A stretch of DNA of 64,000 nt from Marinisporobacter balticus (lineage in GTDB: Bacteria > Bacillota > Clostridia > Peptostreptococcales > Thermotaleaceae), in contig NZ_SLWV01000002.1 of assembly GCF_004345705.1 (NCBI RefSeq), forward strand, positions 1 through 64,000, written 5' to 3'. The first letter of the stretch is position 1. Each line of letters starts with the position of its first letter. The notes under the pieces are model-generated. The model made no database searches. It was not told where the DNA came from and saw nothing but the letters and a program-made list of their open reading frames with translations. Shown here piece after piece: positions 8,925 through 18,054 of this stretch. Position numbers and translations under genes: made by a program.

Positions 8925-9696
8925 AAACATACTTTCTCATATGGGTCAAAGCTGTTTTTTCTAATCTTGAAACTTGTGCTTGTGAAATACCTATCTCGTC
9001 TGCAACTTCCATCTGTGTTCTGCCTTCAAAAAACCTTAAGGTTAAAATGTGCTTTTCTCGGTTGGTTAATTTTCTTAATGCTTCTCGAAGGACAATTCCT
9101 TCTAACCAAGTTTCATCTTCACTTTTTTCATCACTTACTTGGTCCATAACAAAAATAGCATCTCCACTATCATGATAAATTGGTTCAAATAGCGAAATGG
9201 GATCTTGAATGGCGTCTAATGCAAATACCACATCTTCCCTAACCAGATTTAATTCTTTTGCAATTTCAGATACAGTAGGTTCTTTTGAATTTTTATTGAT
9301 TAGTTGGTCTCTTACTTGTAGTGCTTTGTATGCCGTATCCCTTAAAGATCTACTTACGCGTATTGCATTATTATCCCTTAAATATCTTCTGATTTCTCCT
9401 ATAATCATGGGCACCGCATATGTAGAAAATTTTACATTATGACTTAAGTCAAAATTATCGATTGCCTTAATTAATCCAATACACCCAACCTGAAACAAAT
9501 CATCTACATGTTCGCCCCTATTATTAAATCTTTGTATCACACTCAAAACCAATCTCAAGTTTCCTTGAATAAATTCTTCTCTCGCAGATAAATCCCCTGC
9601 ATATATCCTTTCAAATAATTTTCTCATTTCTTTATTCGTAAGTACTGGAAGTTTTGATGTATTCACACCACAGATTTCAACTTTATTGATATGCAT
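8923..9696 (-). CDS. sigG: late forespore sigma factor SigG
   Basis: RNA polymerase sigma factor that drives late forespore gene expression. Region 2 shows EEFIQGNLRLVLSVIQRF and DLFQVGCIGLIKAIDNF; region 4 ends with MEVADEIGISQAQVSRLEK. The N-terminus VEICGVNTSKLPVLTN is diagnostic of SigG rather than SigF. A promoter of sigma-F/G type lies upstream, as expected for forespore-specific transcription. Confidence 0.97.
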   Translation of the reverse strand: MHINKVEICGVNTSKLPVLTNKEMRKLFERIYAGDLSAREEFIQGNLRLVLSVIQRFNNRGEHVDDLFQVGCIGLIKAIDNFDLSHNVKFSTYAVPMIIGEIRRYLRDNNAIRVSRSLRDTAYKALQVRDQLINKNSKEPTVSEIAKELNLVREDVVFALDAIQDPISLFEPIYHDSGDAIFVMDQVSDEKSEDETWLEGIVLREALRKLTNREKHILTLRFFEGRTQMEVADEIGISQAQVSRLEKTALTHMRKYV

Positions 9697-9740
9697 GACA
9701 ATTCCTCCATTTCTATGGATTATTGCCCCCTTACACTAAA

Positions 9741-9770
9741 AATTATTGCCTGATTGTTTTATCTTTATAC
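9741..9770 (-). promoter_or_regulatory. sigma-F/sigma-G type promoter of sigG
   Basis: On the minus strand GTATA (9766-9770) is followed after exactly 15 bp by GGCAATAATT (9741-9750). This fits the known forespore consensus GYATA-N15-GGNNANANTR except for the last base. The sigG ATG is about 45 bp downstream. Confidence 0.75.
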
Positions 9771-9795
9771 TTTGATTTTTATCCAAAAAATAGCA

Positions 9796-9815
9796 AAGCA
9801 GCCTTTCGGCTACTT
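9796..9815 (-). terminator. terminator after sigE
   Basis: An 8-bp stem with a GAAA tetraloop on the minus strand (9796-9815), followed by a TATTTTTT run. It separates sigE from sigG so that sigG depends mainly on its own promoter. Confidence 0.7.
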
Positions 9816-10549
9816 CAAGTTAATTTTTTGATTTCTTTTTTTAATCTTGAAATAATTCTTTTTTCAAGTCTTGAAATATACGACTGAGAAATGCCTAACA
9901 TATCTGCAACTTCTTTTTGTGTTTTTTCCTCTCCATTATTTAAACCAAATCTTAATTCCATTATTTTTTTTTCCCGTTTAGATAATTTTTTTAGAACAAT
10001 ACCTAATAATTCCCGGTCTACTTCTTCTTCTAAAAACTTATAAATTAAATCATTCTCTGTGCCTAATATATCTGATAATAGAAGTTCATTCCCGTCCCAA
10101 TCAATGTTTAAAGGTTCATCGAATGAAATCTCAGCCTTTGCCTTACTATTCCTTCTTAGATACATTAAAATTTCGTTTTCAATACATCTTGATGCATATG
10201 TAGCCAATTTGATCTTTTTTTCTGGATCAAAAGTATTTACAGCCTTAATCAGCCCTATAGTTCCTATAGATATTAAATCTTCTACGCCAATTCCTGTATT
10301 TTCAAACTTTCTTGCGATGTAAACGACTAGCCTTAAGTTTCTTTCTATCAATACCGTTCTTATTGCCCCATCATCTTGCCCTAATCCACCTACTAAAAAC
10401 AATTCTTCTTCTGGCTTTAGGGGAGGTGGTAAAGCTTCACTCCCTCCAATGTAATATATATTCTCTTCATTTAAAATTTTTAGTTTTCTTAAAATTTTTA
10501 TAACAAATATCCTTGCTAGTAATTTCCATCTTTGTACAAATGCTAACAC
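9815..10549 (-). CDS. sigE: mother-cell sigma factor precursor pro-SigE
   Basis: Early mother-cell sigma factor made as an inactive precursor. The N-terminal pro-sequence (about 28 residues, hydrophobic and basic, VQRWKLLARIFVIKILRKLK) is followed by IYYIGGSEALPPPL and then sigma regions 2-4, with DLISIGTIGLIKAVNTF and DMLGISQSYISRLEKRI. It starts at a GTG seven bases after GGGAGG. Its activating protease SpoIIGA is encoded immediately upstream. Confidence 0.97.
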   Translation of the reverse strand: MLAFVQRWKLLARIFVIKILRKLKILNEENIYYIGGSEALPPPLKPEEELFLVGGLGQDDGAIRTVLIERNLRLVVYIARKFENTGIGVEDLISIGTIGLIKAVNTFDPEKKIKLATYASRCIENEILMYLRRNSKAKAEISFDEPLNIDWDGNELLLSDILGTENDLIYKFLEEEVDRELLGIVLKKLSKREKKIMELRFGLNNGEEKTQKEVADMLGISQSYISRLEKRIISRLKKEIKKLT

Positions 10550-10576
10550 TATAACGCCTCCCTTTGATGAATAAAC

Positions 10577-11473
10577 TCACTTCAAAATATCTGGATGTAA
10601 CAATGCAGTATAGTCTCCATTTTGAGATAATTTTTTTGTATAAATACCTATAATAATATTTTTTATACATTTTAAATCATTTGCATCTTCTAATTTCACA
10701 CTATCTGGTTTAAACCCCATAAGCATTCCATTTTCTTTTCCTAAAGATTTGAAAGGAATAATTCTAAACCGGTTGATCCATTTAGATGTTTGTAATATTT
10801 TTGATATCAAGTCCAAATTAATATCTTGAGATTGATCAAAAACACTTTGTACATCTGTTGGTAACAACTCTTTTATGGCAGTATATTCTACAATAATTAC
10901 AGGATATTTAGATAATGGGTCTAACAGGGAATTTCCTGTGTCTAATAAAGCATTTAATTTACTCCTATGATTTTCAACTTCTATCCATATTGGCATATAA
11001 ATTTTGTCCCTTGAAATCTTGACTTGTATATATTCCCAACAAAATCGAATTAATATATACGCAACAATCCCAGAATAAATTAATAATTTTATTGAAAAAT
11101 TACCAATATAGAAAATTCCATTGCTTAATAAACCATTAAAGTCCGTTAAATAAAATAAAGCAAAAGCTGCTCCTCCAAACATAAATGACATGAGATAAAA
11201 AATAGCTAATTTCTTTAAAAAATCCATAAACTTGTACGGCGTAAAAGTAATCAAAACAATCAATATTGAAATAACTACTTTCATTAAAAATGTATACATA
11301 AACGCAAGCGCAGGGAAAAAAATTACAAAAGCATAACATGCTCCAACAATAGCACCTATCCAGACTCTATATTTGGAAATTTGCGCTTTACTAAAATACG
11401 CAGTCAAATGCAAGATCAACCAATTCATAAGTAAATTCTCAATAAATAGATACTCTCCATATACTTCAAACAT
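10577..11473 (-). CDS. spoIIGA: sporulation sigma-E factor processing peptidase SpoIIGA
   Basis: Membrane-embedded aspartyl protease that removes the SigE pro-sequence after a signal from the forespore (SpoIIR). The N-terminal half has five hydrophobic spans; the C-terminal half holds the catalytic DTG motif in LLDTGNSLLDP (about residue 178). I use the ATG at 11473, seven bases after GGAGG, instead of the one two codons earlier that almost abuts the ribosome binding site. It forms an operon with sigE. Confidence 0.95.
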   Translation of the reverse strand: MFEVYGEYLFIENLLMNWLILHLTAYFSKAQISKYRVWIGAIVGACYAFVIFFPALAFMYTFLMKVVISILIVLITFTPYKFMDFLKKLAIFYLMSFMFGGAAFALFYLTDFNGLLSNGIFYIGNFSIKLLIYSGIVAYILIRFCWEYIQVKISRDKIYMPIWIEVENHRSKLNALLDTGNSLLDPLSKYPVIIVEYTAIKELLPTDVQSVFDQSQDINLDLISKILQTSKWINRFRIIPFKSLGKENGMLMGFKPDSVKLEDANDLKCIKNIIIGIYTKKLSQNGDYTALLHPDILK

Positions 11474-11539
11474 ATACATTCCTCCATTTAGGAGATCATA
11501 CTACTTGTTACACGATTATTTAATTGTCCTATGTTTTAT

Positions 11540-11590
11540 GACTATTATAATTTATTTTTTTTTAAAACTTTGTCATTCTCTGAAGTCGAA
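11540..11590 (-). promoter_or_regulatory. spoIIG-type promoter with Spo0A-like box
   Basis: On the minus strand ATGACA and TATAAT are separated by 21 bp, an overlong spacer like the 22-bp one of the Spo0A-activated B. subtilis spoIIG promoter. A 6/7 match to the Spo0A box TGTCGAA (AGTCGAA, 11584-11590 on the plus strand) lies just upstream of the -35. Confidence 0.6.
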
Positions 11591-11627
11591 CAAATATAAT
11601 TTTTCCAAAAAAATTTTCACAATACGA

Positions 11628-11661
11628 CAAAGGATCGTTTAGTTATCTAAACGATCCTTTG
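11628..11661 (-). terminator. terminator after ftsZ
   Basis: A 15-bp perfect stem (11628-11642 and 11647-11661) with a 4-nt loop directly after the ftsZ stop; T-richness downstream is moderate. Confidence 0.7.
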
Positions 11662-11662
11662 C

Positions 11663-12736
11663 TTATCTTCTTCTTCTTAAAAATGTAGGAATATCTAAAT
11701 CATCATTTAACGTATTGTTATCTACTTCATTCTTGGGTTCATCACTTTTATTCTCTTTTATTACAGGCTTTGGTGTAGCAACTTTGTTTTCAAATCCAGT
11801 AGCAATGACAGTAATAATTAATTCGTCCTTAAGACTTTCATCTATCACAGCACCAAAAATAATATTTGCTTCCGGGTCAGCAGCTTGGGCAACTAATTCA
11901 GCCGCTTCATTCACCTCAAATAGTCCTAGGTTCGCCCCACCAGTAATATTAAGAAGTACGCCCTTTGCTCCTTCAATAGAAGTCTCAAGCAGAGGACTCT
12001 GTATCGCTTGTTTCGCAGCTTCAGCGGCCCTATTTTCGCCACTTACTCTACCTACACCCATGTGGGCTAGTCCTTGTTCAAACATAATCGTTTTTACATC
12101 AGCAAAGTCTAGATTCACAAGTCCTGGAACAGCGATCAAATCTGATATACCTTGTACACCTTGCTTTAATACGTCATCGGCAATTGCAAAAGCCTCCATG
12201 ATAGAAGTTTTCTTTTCAGCTACTTGAAGCAGTCGGTCATTTGGAATCGTCACTAACGTATCTACTTTATCTTTTAACTGTGTGATTCCTAACTCTGCAT
12301 GTTGCATTCTTCTTTTTCCTTCAAAAGTAAATGGCTTGGTTACAACCCCTACTGTTAAAATACCCATTTCCTTAGCAATCTGAGCTACCACGGGTGCTGC
12401 TCCGGTTCCAGTTCCACCACCCATTCCAGCAGTTACAAATACCATATCAGCGCCTTGTAGTGCTTGATAAATTTCTTCTCTACTTTCTTCAGCAGCTTTT
12501 CTACCAATCTCTGGATTAGCTCCTGCACCTAAACCCTTTGTAAGTTTATCTCCTACCTGTATTTTATACTCAGCTTTAGATGTAAATAGCGCTTGTTTAT
12601 CCGTATTTATTGCAATAAATTGTACGCCTTTAAGCTGTGACTCAATCATACGATTGACAGCATTATTTCCTCCACCACCAACTCCTATAACTTTAATTTG
12701 TGCAAACTGCTCCATATCTACATCAAATTCTAACAT
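11663..12736 (-). CDS. ftsZ: cell division protein FtsZ
   Basis: Tubulin-like GTPase that polymerises into the division ring. The GTP-binding signature GGGTGTGAAP and the N-terminal IKVIGVGGGGNNAVNRM are present. The T7 loop reads LDFADVKTI, and the C-terminal FtsA/SepF-binding tail is DDLDIPTFLRRRR. The start chosen is the ATG at 12736, which follows GGAGGAGGT at good spacing and gives the usual MLEFD opening (357 residues). Confidence 0.98.
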   Translation of the reverse strand: MLEFDVDMEQFAQIKVIGVGGGGNNAVNRMIESQLKGVQFIAINTDKQALFTSKAEYKIQVGDKLTKGLGAGANPEIGRKAAEESREEIYQALQGADMVFVTAGMGGGTGTGAAPVVAQIAKEMGILTVGVVTKPFTFEGKRRMQHAELGITQLKDKVDTLVTIPNDRLLQVAEKKTSIMEAFAIADDVLKQGVQGISDLIAVPGLVNLDFADVKTIMFEQGLAHMGVGRVSGENRAAEAAKQAIQSPLLETSIEGAKGVLLNITGGANLGLFEVNEAAELVAQAADPEANIIFGAVIDESLKDELIITVIATGFENKVATPKPVIKENKSDEPKNEVDNNTLNDDLDIPTFLRRRR

Positions 12737-12922
12737 TAATTTACCTCCTCCACACAACTATTGAAAAATTTAAGTACTATAATCGAATTGGTCCGATTTT
12801 TATTTGAAACTAATTTTTATATATAAAAGATTTTTGCCAGTAATGTCCATCCTCTTTCTAAAATATCTTTAACTCCATTGTTTAATTCAACGTATTTTTA
12901 AAATATCCTCTTTTTTTTCGTC

Positions 12923-13273
12923 CTATTTTTGTCCTAATTTTTCAATCAAACTTCTTCTAGCCCTAGCAAAATTATTGAATAACCTTCCACCGAATGTGAA
13001 AATTGCAGCATAATAGAGTGGCACCCCAAGCCGATCACCTATATAGGCAAGAAGTCCTGCTAGAATAGCATTCCCAAAAAAACCTGACACAAATATATTT
13101 GTGTTAAATGTATCCTCCATATATGCTCTAATTCCTCCAAATACAGTGTCTAGCGCTGCCAATATGGCTACAGACATATATAATGAATAAGATGTTGGGT
13201 AAGTAACAGGAAGATACCATCCAAAAGCAACACCTATAATCAAACCAATAATTGCGATTAACAATTTATTCAC
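12923..13273 (-). CDS. sbp: small basic protein (DUF1290, Sbp)
   Basis: A 116-residue membrane protein with three or four hydrophobic segments, family DUF1290, commonly encoded between ftsQ and ftsZ in Firmicutes. Characteristic parts are GVAFGWYLPVTYP, LDTVFGGIRAYMEDTF and FGGRLFNNFA. The function is unknown. The GTG start overlaps the stop of the upstream DUF881 gene by 8 bp, so the two are translationally coupled. Confidence 0.85.
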   Translation of the reverse strand: MNKLLIAIIGLIIGVAFGWYLPVTYPTSYSLYMSVAILAALDTVFGGIRAYMEDTFNTNIFVSGFFGNAILAGLLAYIGDRLGVPLYYAAIFTFGGRLFNNFARARRSLIEKLGQK

Positions 13274-13991
13274 CTTCTTCTAATACTTTTAAATATTTGA
13301 AGTCTACACCTTCAGAATATTTTGGTATTTTCATATTAAGCACCGTGTTCACTTCTACATAAAGACCATAAATATCTTTTAACTTAGCACCATAGCTTAC
13401 TGGCAATATTAGAGCTGCTTCTAATTTTTTAGGGTCTCCAATGGCTTTGATAATAAAGGGCTGTGCAAAAAATTGATTGTTGATCCGCATGCTATGTCCC
13501 CCACAGTTTATTTCACTATTGGCTAATAATCTTTGTCCATTAATAGATATGGCTTCAGCTCCAGCAACTTTTAAATCTCTGATGATATTGAGTATATCTG
13601 CATCATGAACCATCACAGCATCTGCTTCTTCTCCTTCGTATAGTTCTCTTGTGCCATCATCTAGTGTCAAGATGACACCTGGACCTTCCACATCCACGAA
13701 TCCACTAATCAACTTTTGTGCATTTATTTCTTCTTCCATAGTTTCTTTAAATCGACCACCTTCTTCTTTTATTTTTTCATATTCAGTAATTTTATTTTTC
13801 CTATCTTCGATCATTTCTCGAAGATTAGCTATTTCTTTTTTTTCACTTTCCATAGCTATTTTATAATCATGAATAACTTTCATGGGCACATACTCATATT
13901 GTCCTTGAACATTTTTAAACTGTAGCGTACACAATAACCCTAGTACTATCGCAAACATCAAAATATTAAACTTCCATACATTTCGTTTCAT
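13266..13991 (-). CDS. DUF881 family protein (second copy)
   Basis: One N-terminal membrane helix (about 7-24), a coiled coil to about residue 80, then the DUF881 domain with GPGVILTLDDGTRE, GAEAISINGQRL and PFIIKAIGDPKKLEAAL. Such YlxX/YlxW-like proteins are encoded beside ftsQ and ftsZ in many Firmicutes; their role is unknown but the context suggests cell division. Start at the ATG at 13991, after GAGGTG. It probably arose with its neighbour by tandem duplication. Confidence 0.85.
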   Translation of the reverse strand: MKRNVWKFNILMFAIVLGLLCTLQFKNVQGQYEYVPMKVIHDYKIAMESEKKEIANLREMIEDRKNKITEYEKIKEEGGRFKETMEEEINAQKLISGFVDVEGPGVILTLDDGTRELYEGEEADAVMVHDADILNIIRDLKVAGAEAISINGQRLLANSEINCGGHSMRINNQFFAQPFIIKAIGDPKKLEAALILPVSYGAKLKDIYGLYVEVNTVLNMKIPKYSEGVDFKYLKVLEEGE

Positions 13992-14004
13992 AGATTCACC
14001 TCGA

Positions 14005-14730
14005 CTATTCCACATCCTCTACAGGCTTAGCATATCTGAACTTTATCACTTCATTATACCTAGGAATAATAACTTCATCTTGTTTTTTTACAGCTACCTG
14101 AAGATTATATTGACTTTTCAGATAATCAACAATACCAAATCTTATATTTAAAGTAGCTTCAAGCGTATCTGGATTTCCAATAGCCTTTATTACAAAAGGT
14201 GGTGCCGTGGGTACCGAATTAATATTTACATTACTCCCTGCAAGGTTTATTTCTGTGCGGGATACATATCTTTGATCATTTATAGAAATAGCTTCTGCCC
14301 CCGCATCATTTAATTTGTTAATTACACTTAAAAGCAAATCACTATTATACATAATAACACTGCCTGTTGAAAATTCTGGATTAATGGGCGGATCATCTAT
14401 TATTACCACTACCCCTGGACCTTTTACTTTTCTAAGTCCTGAAATAATCTTATATTTTTCAAGCTCTTCACTCATATTTTTTACCAAAACAGATTTCTTT
14501 GACTCAGCTTCTTCTATTTCTTTTATCTTTCCTTCTAATGAAGAAACTTCATTGATTAAATTTTCTTTTTCTTCTCTGATTTTTTTAAGTTCTGCAACCA
14601 ATTCTTCTGCCTTTTGTGCAGGGGCTGCTCCTTCTAAATTGCTTTGTATTGTTCTAAATTGCAAAGCTAAGACCACCCCTAATACAATACATACAATTCC
14701 AATGGCTAACTGCGCTTTAATATTTCTCAT
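14005..14730 (-). CDS. DUF881 family protein (first copy)
   Basis: 241 residues with the same plan as the adjacent gene: an N-terminal membrane anchor, a coiled coil (about 40-90) and a DUF881 domain with GPGVVVIIDDPP, GAEAISINDQRYV and PFVIKAIGNPDTLEATL. It lies 10 bp downstream of ftsQ and just upstream of the second copy. The function is unknown, and the two copies have clearly diverged. Confidence 0.85.
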   Translation of the reverse strand: MRNIKAQLAIGIVCIVLGVVLALQFRTIQSNLEGAAPAQKAEELVAELKKIREEKENLINEVSSLEGKIKEIEEAESKKSVLVKNMSEELEKYKIISGLRKVKGPGVVVIIDDPPINPEFSTGSVIMYNSDLLLSVINKLNDAGAEAISINDQRYVSRTEINLAGSNVNINSVPTAPPFVIKAIGNPDTLEATLNIRFGIVDYLKSQYNLQVAVKKQDEVIIPRYNEVIKFRYAKPVEDVE

Positions 14731-14740
14731 GCTACACCTC

Positions 14741-15490
14741 CTATTCTACAGGTCTGTAACTAGGATATCCTTCATTACTTATGTCAATAATTCCTCTTGT
14801 AATATTTTTTTTCTTTAAATCTTCTAATATTTGCTTTAATATTTGTAGCTCATATTCTACAATCTCTCCTTCTCCAATCTTACATATTAAATCATCTGTG
14901 AGTTTTATGATGATATTTTCTTTATTGGTTATATCTAATTCTTTTATTGTGATTTCATTCTCATTTATCTTTCTAACGATTTCAAGAGATTTACTTAATT
15001 GGTCTTTGTCTTTTGCTCTGAGGATTGTTCCTTCCATAAAATTAGAACACTCAAGTCCTTCTATTATTTTTAACAATTCATTACTAGCAGAAGATCTAAG
15101 AACCATCCCCTCTTCATCAATCATTAAAAATTCATTCATAAATGGAATAGCAGCTTCCTCAATTCTCTCTGTCACCTGAATAATTATTCTATTAGGAAGT
15201 TTTCTTTTTACCAAAACAGTTTTAATATAAGAATTCCTATATAAATTTAACTGAATATTATTCACTTTTTCTTTAAAAATATGATTCCCCAAAACAATTC
15301 CAGAATCAGCTAATAGTTCCTCTTTTGAAATATTTTTATTTCCCAAAATATCCACATATTTCACAGTAAATACATCTGTTTTAAATATAATAATAAAAGA
15401 TATAACCCCTATTAGTAGCATCATTAAACAAACAAAAATATTTTTTTTTCTTTTTATATTTTTATTAATGCTTTGATTCAATCCATTCAT
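14741..15490 (-). CDS. ftsQ: cell division protein FtsQ/DivIB
   Basis: Bitopic divisome protein that joins FtsL and FtsB/DivIC at the septum. A short cytoplasmic tail and one membrane helix (about 18-38) are followed by a POTRA domain (VKYVDILGNKNISKEELL) and the beta domain. Its 249 residues fit DivIB. It starts after AAGGTGAG and lies 66 bp downstream of the 3' part of murA, so its expression may depend on transcription across the murA element. Confidence 0.92.
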   Translation of the reverse strand: MNGLNQSINKNIKRKKNIFVCLMMLLIGVISFIIIFKTDVFTVKYVDILGNKNISKEELLADSGIVLGNHIFKEKVNNIQLNLYRNSYIKTVLVKRKLPNRIIIQVTERIEEAAIPFMNEFLMIDEEGMVLRSSASNELLKIIEGLECSNFMEGTILRAKDKDQLSKSLEIVRKINENEITIKELDITNKENIIIKLTDDLICKIGEGEIVEYELQILKQILEDLKKKNITRGIIDISNEGYPSYRPVE

Positions 15491-15555
15491 ATCTTCTCAC
15501 CTTATAAGGTTTGTCCATTATTTTTTTATTACTTAAGAGCAGCAAACGCTGACTC

Positions 15556-16464
15556 TTAATCAATTCTATGAACATAAGCACCCAATCTTTCTAGCATCTT
15601 GTCAAGTTGATCATAACCCCTATCTATATGACTAATATGCTCAACAATTGTAACGCCTTCAGCTACAAGTCCAGCCAGTACCAAGGCAGCTCCACCTCTT
15701 AAATCCTTTGCACAGACCTTTGCTCCAGTAAGTTTTTTTACACCCTGTACAACTGCAACTCTTCCATCAATCTTAATTTTCGCACCCATTCTTGTTAACT
15801 CATCCACATGTTTATATCTGTTTTCAAAAACAGTCTCTGCAATAATGCTGGTTCCTTGGGTCACAGTCATCAATGACATAAACTGAGCCTGCATGTCTGT
15901 TGGAAATCCTGGATAAGGTAGCGTCTTTGTCATTTCAACAGCTTTAAGCCTTTGCGCTGTTTTTATTTTTAGATTATGGTCTTTCTCTAGCACCAAACAG
16001 CCTGCTTCTTTTAGTTTTACGAGTATTGGTTTTATATGATCAATCACTACATTTTTCAATAAAATTTCTCCACCTGCTATAGCACCTGCAATCGCTAATG
16101 TACCTGCAACAATTCTATCTGGCATAATTTTATGTTCTACACGATGAAGTCGACCCACTCCTTCAATAATAATTTCACTTGTTCCGCCACCTCGTACTTT
16201 TGCACCCATTTTGTTTAAATACTCCTGCAAGTCAACAATTTCAGGCTCTTTAGCTGCATTTCTGATTGTAGTAATCCCTTTTGCCATCACTGCTATTAGC
16301 ATGGTATTTTCAGTTGCTCCAACACTTGGATAATCTAAGTGTATCTCGCTTCCTTGTAATTTTACCACATCGCACTCTAAAAAACCATGTGCTTCTGTAA
16401 TTTTGACACCTAATTCTCTTAAAGCTTTTAAATGTAGGTCAATTGGCCTAGGCCCTATTTCACA
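15556..16464 (-). pseudogene. murA: murA 3' part (interrupted UDP-GlcNAc enolpyruvyl transferase, C-terminal 302 codons)
   Basis: C-terminal portion of MurA, the first committed enzyme of peptidoglycan synthesis (PEP + UDP-GlcNAc). In-frame reading starts at the Cys codon (16462-16464) and continues CEIGPRPIDLHLKALREL, then the conserved DYPSVGATENTML, EIVDLQEYL, PDRIVAGTLAIA, FPTDMQAQFM, ETVFENRYKH and LRGGAALVLAGLVAEG. An internal start would give at most the protein from residue 147 of the intact enzyme and would lack the catalytic Cys. The matching 5' part lies 4.0 kb upstream at 20468-20812. Confidence 0.95.
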
Positions 16465-18035
16465 CCCCCCTGATTATGCAAACACATGGTTATTAATCGA
16501 TCATTCCACTTAAGCCTTACCTCTAACTTAGGCTGGCATCCTCTACCTTCTATTTCCTTTTGATAAATTGTAATCCTATCAAGGAGTATTTCTATTTGTT
16601 TTCTGCCTAGATTCCCTTCTTCTACGATCTCCTTTAATTTATCAATTCCTTTGATGATCTCGTCTTTTGATGAGATCATACTATCTTTCATTTTTCTAAT
16701 TTCTACTAATTGGTGCTTTAATGTTTTTAGTTCTTGATTTGTTTCAGATGTTAACCCATTAAAAACTTCTTCATCGATCAATCCTTTAGCTAATTGTCTG
16801 GCATAATGCTTCATTTCTAATTTTTTATCTAAAATACTTTTTACGAATTTATTTTCTACTTCAACATAATTAAATACTAATTTTTTTTCGTCTTCTAAAT
16901 CTTGTTCTAGTTTTTCTTTATTAATATGACTATATTCAATCAAATTTTGTAGCTCATTTGAAATAATATTTATGATGTCTTCCTCTTTAATATGATGTGA
17001 AGTACAATATTTTTTTCCTTGTGTATGATAAGCACCACATACATAAGCATCTGATTTGTTTTTTCTTTTCCACTTAACCATATACTTCCCACAATCTCCA
17101 CAAAATAGAAACCCTGATAATAAATTCATCCCATTGGCACCCGATCTTATTTTTCTCTTATTTCGCCGCTTCCCTATCGTTTGCGTCAATTCAAAATCCT
17201 CCTTTGAAATGATTGCAGGATGATTATTTTCATATATAATATGTTCATCTTTGGGAACTCTTACTGAATCACCTTTTACTTTTTTTTTCTTGGTCTTACC
17301 ACATCTTAATGTGCCTATATATACATCATCCGTAATGATTCTTTGCACATGAACAGGTGTCCAAAATTCGGCTACTGCACATTTATGCCCTGTTTGAATT
17401 TGTCTATATTTAGAAGGTGTCATGACACAATCTTTATTTAATATCTCTGCAATTTTCCTGTATCCATTTCCTTCTATGTATAATCTGAAAATTCTTTTCA
17501 CAATCATCGTTGAACTTTCATCAAGTATCAACTTTTTTTTATCATAAGGGTCTATATTATAGCCAAAATAAGGCCTAATAATCATTCCTCCATTTTTTTG
17601 TTTTATCCGAATATTTTCAGTAATCTTTCTAGATATATCCTTTACATACCTTTCATTATACCATGTTTTGATACCAATAATATCATCATCATCAGAAAAA
17701 CTATCGTAATTATCTGAAATACATATAATCCTTACATCTTTTTCTCTTAGAAATTCCAAATATAGAAGCGTTAGTGCGTTATTTCTTCCAATTCTTGATA
17801 AATCTTTTACCACTAATACGTTCACTTTCCCTAATTTTATTTCTTCCTCTAACATTGAAAGTCCTGTCCGTTCAAATTTATAACCCGATACATTATCATC
17901 CTCATATATTTTAAGAACTTCTTTTTCAAACTTTTCTTTCACATATCCACGAATCATCTGTTTCTGCGTAAGGATTGTCTCATAATTCTCGCCGTTGTCA
18001 TCTCTAGAGATTCTAACATATCCATAAAAATTCAT
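16455..18035 (-). CDS. large serine recombinase (site-specific integrase) of the murA element
   Basis: 526-residue resolvase/invertase-type recombinase. The catalytic domain begins MNFYGYVRISRDD with nucleophile Ser10 and has VKDLSRIGRN at about 70-80. A recombinase domain spans about 155-260. A zinc beta-ribbon has cysteines in FCGDCGKY and YVCGAYHTQGKKYC. A long coiled coil (about 375-480) precedes the C-terminus. The ATG at 18035 follows AAAGGAG. The last codons and stop extend over the core into murA, so excision would change its final residues. It is expected to integrate and excise the element. Confidence 0.95.
   Translation of the reverse strand: MNFYGYVRISRDDNGENYETILTQKQMIRGYVKEKFEKEVLKIYEDDNVSGYKFERTGLSMLEEEIKLGKVNVLVVKDLSRIGRNNALTLLYLEFLREKDVRIICISDNYDSFSDDDDIIGIKTWYNERYVKDISRKITENIRIKQKNGGMIIRPYFGYNIDPYDKKKLILDESSTMIVKRIFRLYIEGNGYRKIAEILNKDCVMTPSKYRQIQTGHKCAVAEFWTPVHVQRIITDDVYIGTLRCGKTKKKKVKGDSVRVPKDEHIIYENNHPAIISKEDFELTQTIGKRRNKRKIRSGANGMNLLSGFLFCGDCGKYMVKWKRKNKSDAYVCGAYHTQGKKYCTSHHIKEEDIINIISNELQNLIEYSHINKEKLEQDLEDEKKLVFNYVEVENKFVKSILDKKLEMKHYARQLAKGLIDEEVFNGLTSETNQELKTLKHQLVEIRKMKDSMISSKDEIIKGIDKLKEIVEEGNLGRKQIEILLDRITIYQKEIEGRGCQPKLEVRLKWNDRLITMCLHNQGGVK
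16464..16472 (-). other. attachment-site core, 3' side of murA element
   Basis: Minus strand CAGGGGGGT. It matches the core at the other end of the element (CAGGTGGGT) at 8 of 9 bases and sits exactly at the Gly-Gly-Cys codons of murA. Flanking murA sequence resumes directly at TGT (Cys). Confidence 0.75.
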
Positions 18036-18054
18036 GACCCATCTCCTTTCATTG

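Noticed and set aside
13266..14730. The two DUF881 genes as a frameshifted single gene
   Set aside because: Each has its own ribosome binding site, membrane anchor and full domain; they are tandem paralogues.
15556..16368. Treating the murA 3' part as an independent 270-residue gene with an internal ATG/GTG start
   Set aside because: The frame extends without break through conserved MurA residues to the element junction, and the missing N-terminal part is found 4 kb upstream in frame, so it is half of one gene.
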